DNA of 19,154 nucleotides from CAZKMM01 sp964553915 (lineage in GTDB: Bacteria > RBG-13-61-14 > DRUE01), in the NCBI GenBank assembly GCA_964553915.1, contig CAZKMM010000039.1, forward strand, positions 1-19,154, read 5' to 3'. Both the position numbers and the translations under genes were made by a program. Of the stretch, positions 14,106 through 19,154 are shown piece by piece; position 1 is the first letter of the stretch; the number at the start of each line of letters is the position of its first letter. The notes beneath the pieces were generated by a model that searched no databases, was not told where the DNA came from, and saw only the letters and a program-made list of their open reading frames with translations.

Positions 14106-14855
14106 ATGAGCCCTCCAAAAAAAATTCTTCTGGCAGATGATACCTATCCGATTCGGATAATGCTGGAAGAGATTCTTACGGATGCGGGGTATCAGGTAAT
14201 TACCGCAGAGGATGGTGAGCAAGCCTGGAGGTATCTTTCCGACCCGAGGAACAAAATTGACCTTTTGATATTAGACCTGTTAATGCCCAAGATGAATGGT
14301 TTTGAGGTTTTAAGAAAGATTCAGCAGGAGCTGGGAGGGAAGAAATTCCCTATTCTGATAATCAGCGGAGTGTTTAAGACCCCGAAAGAAATTTCCCGAC
14401 TCCGCCAGATGGGTGCGGATGGATTTTTGACTAAAGGCTCAGTAATTGATGAGATTCTTTATCGGGTAAATGTTTTTTTCTGTAAGGTGCCAAGCAAAAA
14501 ACGGCGTCATCCGAGAGTGTTTTGCAATTTTCCGGTAGAATATTCTTATAATAGCCACCGTCATTCCAGTTATATTACCACTTTGAGTTTGGGTGGATGT
14601 TTTGTCCGCACATTAAAGCCTGCCCCGGAAGGTGAACGAATCATTGTAAGGATTATCATCCCGGAGCTGAAAAAAGAAGTTTCTGCCAGCGGAAGGGTAG
14701 CCTGGGTGAACCGCTGGGACGAGAACCGAAAGCCTAACACCCTGCCGGGAATGGGCATAGAATTTATTGAAATCCCTCCAGAAGACCGTGATTACCTTGA
14801 GGAAATAATCAGGCAGAGATTAGAGGAAGAAAAACTCTACGGCTGGCACAGTTAA
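14106..14855 (+). CDS. Receiver-PilZ response regulator (putative c-di-GMP effector)
   Basis: 249 aa from ATG 14106 (MSPPKKILLADD..); the ATG six codons earlier lies inside the promoter and encodes no conserved residues. Residues 1-125 are a CheY-type receiver: D11-D12, phospho-acceptor D57 in LLILDLLMP, S87 and K110. Residues 133-235 are a PilZ domain with R133xxxR137 and TLSLGGCF, where the usual Asp/Asn of (D/N)xSxxG is Thr159; this form resembles the PilZ subfamily of Myxococcus-type bacteria. Such proteins couple phosphorylation to c-di-GMP-dependent control of motility, pili or exopolysaccharide. The receiver start resembles that of the protein at 681 (KKILLADD). The last bases overlap the convergent zinc-ribbon gene by 4 (TTAA). 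No cognate kinase is in the window. Confidence 0.9.
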   Translation: MSPPKKILLADDTYPIRIMLEEILTDAGYQVITAEDGEQAWRYLSDPRNKIDLLILDLLMPKMNGFEVLRKIQQELGGKKFPILIISGVFKTPKEISRLRQMGADGFLTKGSVIDEILYRVNVFFCKVPSKKRRHPRVFCNFPVEYSYNSHRHSSYITTLSLGGCFVRTLKPAPEGERIIVRIIIPELKKEVSASGRVAWVNRWDENRKPNTLPGMGIEFIEIPPEDRDYLEEIIRQRLEEEKLYGWHS

Positions 14856-15865
14856 TCCTTCAACCTCGCCTTCCTCAAATAATGAAGAAAAATCCGGCTA
14901 GAGTAATCATTAAACTCCTTGAGCGGGTCGGTTGGGCTCTCTGGTATCAAAAGTCCTGCCATACCTAACTCCTCTCGCTTCTGGCTGGGGTAGAAATATC
15001 CTGCCCGAGAAAAACTATCATCCACAACCAATGCCGGAGCTTTTTCTTTAACCAGGCTTAAAAATTTTTCCATCTTTAAGGTCTGGCTGGTAATCTCCTC
15101 CTTAATAATCCCGGTATAATCAAATTCTGTCTCCAGGATTCTCAAGGCGGTGAGGTCTTTTAAATAAAGGTCAAAAATAAGAAAATTTACTGCCATTCCT
15201 TTTCTTCCAGAGGAGATATTTTTCCGCTCTTTCCTCCGCTTCCGCCAGCTAATTATCTGCTCAAATCTACTGCCTGATACCTTGAGCAATTGCTCAGAAT
15301 CCGCCGGGAGGAATTTTGCCAGAAGCTCTCGGTCCAGCGGAACCTTTCCCCGAACCAAAACCATCATTTCATCAAACCGGGCAAGCTTTTCCTCGCGGTT
15401 TTCCAGAGTAAATAAAATCCCTTCTGCCTCCAGCTTTCCATAGCGGGCAAGGAGTTTATTCCCCAGTTTTCTCAGCCCGGTTTTTTTCAAAAGATATGCG
15501 TCCACATCCAGAGCCTGAAGCGTGCTTGCCAGAGCCTGAGCCGAGCGAGCATCATCAAAAATCTTTAACACCCAGGGATAGCGGGATTGAAACCTGACCT
15601 GAACCGAATATTCATCCCAGCCCAGAGCCCGAGCCAGTTTCTTCTTTTGCTCCAGGGAAAGCGAAGCCTCTAAAGGAGAGATAATCAAATAAAACTGCTC
15701 ATAACCAGAAGGTTTTTTTTCTTTTTTCGCCGGCTTTTTGGGTAAAGGTTTTTCAGCACTTGGTTTTTGAGCTGGTGCTGGGGTTGGAAGCTCAGCTCCG
15801 CAGTAAATACACTTTTTAGCCTGAGGAGAATTAGGACGAGAACATTTTGGACATCTAACCGCCAT
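14852..15865 (-). CDS. Zinc-ribbon protein of unknown function downstream of dnaN
   Basis: 337 aa. Residues 1-24 are a zinc ribbon with Cys5, Cys8, Cys19 and Cys22 (CPKCSRPN, CIYCGAEL). Residues 25-52 are a Pro/Ala/Lys-rich linker. The remainder (about 53-337) is a mixed alpha/beta region I do not recognise, including FYLIISPLEASLSLEQKKKLARALGW, VPLDRELLAKFLPADSEQLL and GMAGLLIPESPTDPLKEFNDYSS. No membrane segment. It starts only 4 bases after the dnaN stop, so it is co-transcribed and perhaps translationally coupled with dnaN, in a position where recF often lies. It is not RecF: no Walker A motif is present. Function unknown; a role tied to replication is only suggested by position. Confidence 0.75.
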   Translation of the reverse strand: MAVRCPKCSRPNSPQAKKCIYCGAELPTPAPAQKPSAEKPLPKKPAKKEKKPSGYEQFYLIISPLEASLSLEQKKKLARALGWDEYSVQVRFQSRYPWVLKIFDDARSAQALASTLQALDVDAYLLKKTGLRKLGNKLLARYGKLEAEGILFTLENREEKLARFDEMMVLVRGKVPLDRELLAKFLPADSEQLLKVSGSRFEQIISWRKRRKERKNISSGRKGMAVNFLIFDLYLKDLTALRILETEFDYTGIIKEEITSQTLKMEKFLSLVKEKAPALVVDDSFSRAGYFYPSQKREELGMAGLLIPESPTDPLKEFNDYSSRIFLHYLRKARLKD

Positions 15866-15869
15866 ATTT

Positions 15870-16982
15870 TTAGATTCTCATCGGCATCACCACGCAGAGA
15901 TACTTTTCATCGTCATCGGTTTTAAAGAGCACCGGGCTCATTTCATCTTTAATCTCCATTAAAATATTCTCTCCACTTACTGTGGTAAGAATGTCATAAA
16001 GGTAGCGGTCATTAAATCCTATTTCCAGCTCCTCTCCCTGAAATTCACAGGCGCATTCACCCCGGGCAATTCCAAAGCTGGGATGCCTTCCTTCTATGGT
16101 CATCTTGCCATCTTTGAAACTAAGCTTTACGCTTCGGGCTTTTTCATCCACCAGGGTGCTGGCTTTTCTCAGGCTTTTTAAAAATTCCTCCCGGGAAATT
16201 TTTATTTTGAGCGGGTTATCCTCTGGAATTACCCTTCGGTATTCCGGAAATTCTCCATCTACCAGTCTCATAAAAAGTAAAGTATCGCCAATCCTCAGGG
16301 CAATATGATTCTCTTTTACTCCCAGCTCAATTTTTCCCTCAACACTGCCGATCAGCTTATCAAGCTCGCTCATCCCTTTTTTGGGAAGAATCACCCCTTT
16401 TTCCAGATTCAAGCTCTCCAGCCCCTCTACTTCCCGGTCAATTAAAGCCAGCCGATGCCCATCAGTAGCAACAAAGCGAAGGTTTTTTCCATCCTCATGT
16501 TTTTCCATAAAAATTCCGTTCAGGGTAAATCTACCTTCTTCCACCGCAGCCGCATAGATGGTTTTATCAATCATTTCTGAAAGGATTTCTGCTTCTATCC
16601 CGAAATATTCATAACCCTCATCTGAGGGGAGTAAAGGATATTCTTCTGGATTAATTCCCTGCAGGTCAAAGACAAAGTTCTGGTAGTTAATTACCAATTT
16701 TTGAGCTTCTGGCTCATCAAGTTCCACCTCTCCTGGCTCCAGCTCTTTAAAAATCTCATAAAGCTTTCTTGCATTTACACTTACTGAGCCGGGCTTTTTT
16801 ACCTTTGCGGGACAGCTATCAATAATGGTAATATCAAGGTCTGTGGCGAGCAGATAAACCTTATCATCACCGCTTCGGATTAAACAATTAGCCAAAACCG
16901 GCATTGTATTTCTCTTTTCCACCACTCCCTGAAGCCGGGTAAGGCATCTGGAAAAACTATCTCTATCCACGGAAATTTTCAT
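15870..16982 (-). CDS. dnaN: DNA polymerase III beta subunit (sliding clamp)
   Basis: 370 aa, typical length. Three repeated clamp domains are recognisable: N-terminal MKISVDRDSFSRCLTRLQGVVEKRNTMPVLANCLI, the central FVATDGHRLALIDRE block (DGHRLA is the family hallmark), and the C-terminal YLYDILTTVSGENILMEI...KYLCVVMPMRI, with MP.RI contributing the binding pocket for polymerase and other partners. The dimeric ring encircles DNA and tethers Pol III. A GGAGGGGAG Shine-Dalgarno lies 6-14 bases before the ATG at 16982. It follows dnaA in the same direction across a 323-base AT-rich spacer and has its own promoter there. The zinc-ribbon gene follows 4 bases after the stop. Confidence 0.97.
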   Translation of the reverse strand: MKISVDRDSFSRCLTRLQGVVEKRNTMPVLANCLIRSGDDKVYLLATDLDITIIDSCPAKVKKPGSVSVNARKLYEIFKELEPGEVELDEPEAQKLVINYQNFVFDLQGINPEEYPLLPSDEGYEYFGIEAEILSEMIDKTIYAAAVEEGRFTLNGIFMEKHEDGKNLRFVATDGHRLALIDREVEGLESLNLEKGVILPKKGMSELDKLIGSVEGKIELGVKENHIALRIGDTLLFMRLVDGEFPEYRRVIPEDNPLKIKISREEFLKSLRKASTLVDEKARSVKLSFKDGKMTIEGRHPSFGIARGECACEFQGEELEIGFNDRYLYDILTTVSGENILMEIKDEMSPVLFKTDDDEKYLCVVMPMRI

Positions 16983-17305
16983 TATCTCCCCTCCGTTTTT
17001 TTAATTATATAGCAAAATTTTTAAGCCTATGCAATGAACTTTTTAAGCCCAATTTTTTTCTTGAACACAATTTAAATCTTTTCCACTACTCTTATTAATT
17101 TTATTATAATTTCTATATAATTTTTTTCTATTCATAATAATAAGTCAAGTTGAAAACCCCTCTCCGGGATATTTTTTTCTTTATCTTCAAGAGTATATGT
17201 AGATAATTTCTTCTTTAAAACCCTGTTAAAAACTGAGTTAAATTTATTGGAAAAATTTTCCCTCATTATCTTCCCCAATTTTTCATCTGCCTTTTAAACA
17301 GGATA
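16983..17305. other. AT-rich dnaA-dnaN spacer, candidate DNA-unwinding part of oriC
   Basis: No gene. 17091-17143 is almost entirely A/T (strings such as TTATTAATTTTATTATAATT). It ends in TAA x3 (17135-17143), then a G/C-rich patch at 17155-17168 (ACCCCTCTCCGGG), then DnaA-box-like sites: TTATCTACA on the minus strand (17206-17198, 8/9 to TTATCCACA) and TTATCTTCA (17181-17189, 7/9). Another 8/9 site, TTTTCCACT, is at 17079-17087. The order AT-rich element, TAA triplets, GC patch, DnaA box matches the basal unwinding layout known from Bacillus. Dependence on this region is inference. Confidence 0.45.
17006..17034 (-). promoter_or_regulatory. dnaN promoter
   Basis: Minus strand: TTGCAT (17034-17029), 17-base spacer, TATATA (17011-17006), with an overlapping TATAAT at 17009-17004 (spacer 19). 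The predicted start is about 16997-16999, with the Shine-Dalgarno inside a leader of about 15-17 bases. Confidence 0.5.
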
Positions 17306-18664
17306 TTAACTTAAGTCCAGACTCACTCCCAGACTATTGGAAATTTTTTCAAGAGTGGATTTCAATTCCTGGTTTTTTTCTAAAAGCTGAGAGATTTTTT
17401 TACAGGAATGAATCACTGTGGAATGGTCTTTTCCTCCCATTATTTCTCCTATTTCCGGGAAGCTTAAATTTAATAGCTTCCTACATAAAAACATCGCGGT
17501 CTGGCGGGCAAGAACATATTTTCTCAACCGCTTTTCTCCTTTCAGGTCCTGGACCTTTAAACCAAAAATTTGAGCGGTTACCTTAAGAATCTTTTCTGGA
17601 TTTAAATCCTGATTTTCTTGAAAAATATCTGATAATAATCTTTTTGCCAGCTCCGGAGTAATTTTCTCCCCGGTTAAAGAAGCATAGGCGCAGATTCTAA
17701 CCAGGCTCCCCTCAAGTTTCCGGATATTACTTCTGATATTTTTTGCCAGATAATCACAAACCTCATCCGGAATTTGAACCTGATTCTCCTCTGCTTTCTT
17801 CTTGATAATCGCCAGCTTGGTCTCATACTCCGGAGGCTGGATATCAACAATCATTCCACTTTCAAACCTGCTCCGGAGCCGTTCGGTAAGTTCGGAAAGT
17901 TCACCCGGAATCCGGTCTGAAGTCATGACAATCTGCCTGCCGGATTCGTAAAGCTCATTAAAAGTATAAAAGAACTCTTCCTGAGTCCGCTCCTTTCCGC
18001 AAAGAATTTCTATATCGTCCATTAAGAGCACATCGCATTTTTTTCGGAAGCGTTTTCTAAACTCTACGATTTTATCGGTTCGGATGGAGTTGATCAGCTC
18101 GTTCATAAAAGCCTCTGCCTGCACGCAAACCACCCGAAGGCTGGGATTTTTCTGAAGAACCCGGTTGCCAATCGCATTTAAAAGATGGGTTTTTCCCAGA
18201 CCCACTCCTCCGTAGATAAAAAGAGGATTATATTTACCGCTCTGCCCTTCAGAACCGCTCTCCGCCACCGCTTTACTGGCCGCATAAGCAAATTGATTGC
18301 AGGGACCCGTGACAAAATTTTCAAAAGTATATCTGGTATTAAGATTTGCCCGCACAGCTTTTTCTTTCCAGTTATTTGCTTCCGGTATAGTAAAAAGCTG
18401 AGGTGAAGGTTTATCCGGCTCCTTTGAAATCCGATACTCTATTTCTGCAGGCTGGGAAAAATATTTTTCCGCCAGCTGGCGGAGATGGCTCCCATACCTC
18501 TGCTCAATCTCACTGCGAGCAAAATGATTGGGAACTTTTAAAATAACCTTTCCATCTTCCCTTCCAAGAAATTTTACCGAGCTGAACCAGAGCTCAACCC
18601 CTTCTGGCTCCAGGCGAGATTTTAATTCCTCAATAACTCTACTCCAGACTCCCTGGTCTTCCAT
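17306..18664 (-). CDS. dnaA: Chromosomal replication initiator protein DnaA
   Basis: 452 aa, normal length. Domain I is about residues 1-75. A short linker (domain II, about 80-105) is followed by the AAA+ domain III: Walker A GGVGLGKTH (152-160), Walker B LLMDDIEIL (213-221), GKERTQEEFFYTFN, sensor I IVMTSDR, and the arginine finger region ERLRSRFESG. The DNA-binding domain IV is at the C-terminus with the family signature SFPEIGEIMGGKDHSTVIHS (401-420). ATP-DnaA binds DnaA boxes at oriC and opens the duplex. AGGAGG lies 5-10 bases before the ATG at 18664. Upstream it has an inverted pair of DnaA boxes suited to autoregulation. Walker B is DDIEIL instead of the common DDIQFL, a mild variation. 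Confidence 0.98.
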   Translation of the reverse strand: MEDQGVWSRVIEELKSRLEPEGVELWFSSVKFLGREDGKVILKVPNHFARSEIEQRYGSHLRQLAEKYFSQPAEIEYRISKEPDKPSPQLFTIPEANNWKEKAVRANLNTRYTFENFVTGPCNQFAYAASKAVAESGSEGQSGKYNPLFIYGGVGLGKTHLLNAIGNRVLQKNPSLRVVCVQAEAFMNELINSIRTDKIVEFRKRFRKKCDVLLMDDIEILCGKERTQEEFFYTFNELYESGRQIVMTSDRIPGELSELTERLRSRFESGMIVDIQPPEYETKLAIIKKKAEENQVQIPDEVCDYLAKNIRSNIRKLEGSLVRICAYASLTGEKITPELAKRLLSDIFQENQDLNPEKILKVTAQIFGLKVQDLKGEKRLRKYVLARQTAMFLCRKLLNLSFPEIGEIMGGKDHSTVIHSCKKISQLLEKNQELKSTLEKISNSLGVSLDLS

Positions 18665-18729
18665 CCTTTCCTCCTATTACGAGATTAGCTGTAAATTCAA
18701 ATTATTAGCCGGATAACTTTTTCCATAAG

Positions 18730-18749
18730 TTTTCCACAGGTGTGGAAAA
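18730..18749. promoter_or_regulatory. Inverted pair of DnaA boxes upstream of dnaA
   Basis: TTTTCCACAGGTGTGGAAAA: two 9-base DnaA boxes facing each other with a 2-base centre. They lie 66-85 bases before the dnaA ATG, in or near its promoter, so they probably mediate autoregulation as well as origin binding. Confidence 0.7.
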
Positions 18750-18974
18750 AGTGTTCAAAATTTTAAAACAAATTTTTACTTTTGCGAAGTGAGGTTCAGC
18801 CTTCTGAAAATCTCCCTGCTCACCCCCCTCTGGAACCCTAGCAGTTTGCTATTTTATAAATCCTAAAAACCTTGTCAAGAGGAAAAATTATCAACATTTC
18901 CTCCTGCTCATAGCCTAACAAACTCTCTTTTGAAAGACTCCTGGCTAAGCCTTTGATTGTTAAATTGCTTTGGC

Positions 18975-19004
18975 TTGCCAGTGTGAGAAAAGCAACATTT
19001 TAAT
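18975..19004 (+). promoter_or_regulatory. Possible rightward promoter in the dnaA upstream region
   Basis: TTGCCA (18975-18980), 18-base spacer, TTTAAT (18999-19004), pointing away from dnaA. It overlaps a DnaA-box-like site. The gene it would serve lies beyond the window edge, so support is limited to hexamer matches. Confidence 0.25.
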
Positions 19005-19135
19005 CTTGGAAAAAAAATTTTTTCTTCCACAGCTTTTTCACAGCCCAGCCAGAAAAGAAAACTTAAAATTGGAACCACCAAAACCCGCAAACCTGCTTTA
19101 CAAAAAGATTTTCTCCCCCTTCATAAATAGAAAAA

Positions 19136-19154
19136 ATGCCGGAGCACTCTGGCT
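19136..19154 (+). CDS. Possible start of a divergent gene at the right edge (partial)
   Basis: ATG CCG GAG CAC TCT GGC runs to the edge with no stop in these six codons. Before it stands CATAAAT (19122-19128), then eight bases before the ATG, a layout very like that in front of the PilZ-like/HEAT gene at 4481. Six codons cannot be identified, so this could be chance. Confidence 0.2.

Larger units (their letters stand above)
18665..19135. other. Upstream dnaA region, candidate DnaA-box cluster of oriC
   Basis: No gene I can support. Sites fitting TTWTNCACA exactly: TTTTCCACA at 18730-18738 (plus), the same word on the minus strand at 18749-18741, and TTTTTCACA at 19034-19042 (plus). Near matches: TTTTCCATA 18719-18727, TTATCAACA 18888-18896, TCTTCCACA 19023-19031, and minus-strand TTTCTCACA at 18990-18982. 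An A/T tract (AAAAAAAATTTTTT, 19010-19023) separates two of them. Position beside dnaA, box clustering and AT-richness are typical of oriC. Confidence 0.6.

Noticed and set aside
18908..19090. 60-codon minus-strand frame upstream of dnaA with a hydrophobic start
   Set aside because: No SD, no recognisable family, and it overlaps the DnaA-box cluster; most likely spurious. It is also not rpmH.

Overview
The window looks like part of a bacterial chromosome around the replication origin. The organism is probably an uncultivated Gram-negative, since it carries a GT9 heptosyltransferase-type enzyme, TatA, PilZ and CheW proteins and MJ0042/DUF3426-type proteins of the kind seen in Deltaproteobacteria/Myxococcota-like lineages. 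I cannot place the phylum from the sequence alone. There are no insertion sequences, tRNA/rRNA genes or CRISPR arrays, and gene packing is tight.

Layout. (1) 1-4481, minus strand: a PilZ-like/HEAT-repeat protein, then, from its own promoter, two tandem CheW-like proteins and a receiver protein with a long Pro/Glu-rich tail that runs off the left edge. (2) 4695-6803, plus strand: a membrane-anchored zinc-ribbon (MJ0042 + TM + DUF3426-like) protein and a HEAT-like protein of unknown function. Regions 1 and 2 diverge from one intergenic region and together look like a cytoplasm/inner-membrane signalling or polarity module. (3) 6811-7002, minus: tatA, converging on region 2 and divergent from acs. 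(4) 7185-11646, plus: acs, a FadR-like TetR regulator, etfB and etfA, closed by a strong intrinsic terminator. This is a carbon/electron-transfer operon resembling the Bacillus lcfA-fadR-fadB-etfB-etfA arrangement, with acetyl-CoA synthetase as the ligase and no fadB. (5) 11738-14855, plus: a MobA-like nucleotidyltransferase, a GT9 glycosyltransferase and a receiver-PilZ protein, each apparently with its own promoter. (6) 14852-18664, minus: dnaA, dnaN and a zinc-ribbon protein in the place where recF is commonly found. The dnaA upstream region (18665-19154) and the very AT-rich dnaA-dnaN spacer (16983-17305) carry DnaA-box-like sites and look like a bipartite oriC.

A recurring theme is start-site architecture. 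The acs operon, tatA, dnaA and dnaN have clear Shine-Dalgarno sequences. Several other genes instead have a sigma70-like promoter whose -10 box lies only about 8-25 bases from the start codon and no SD, suggesting leaderless or very short-leader mRNAs. A second notable structure is a perfect 16-bp palindrome at the exact centre of the tatA-acs intergenic region that carries a TATAAT on both strands.
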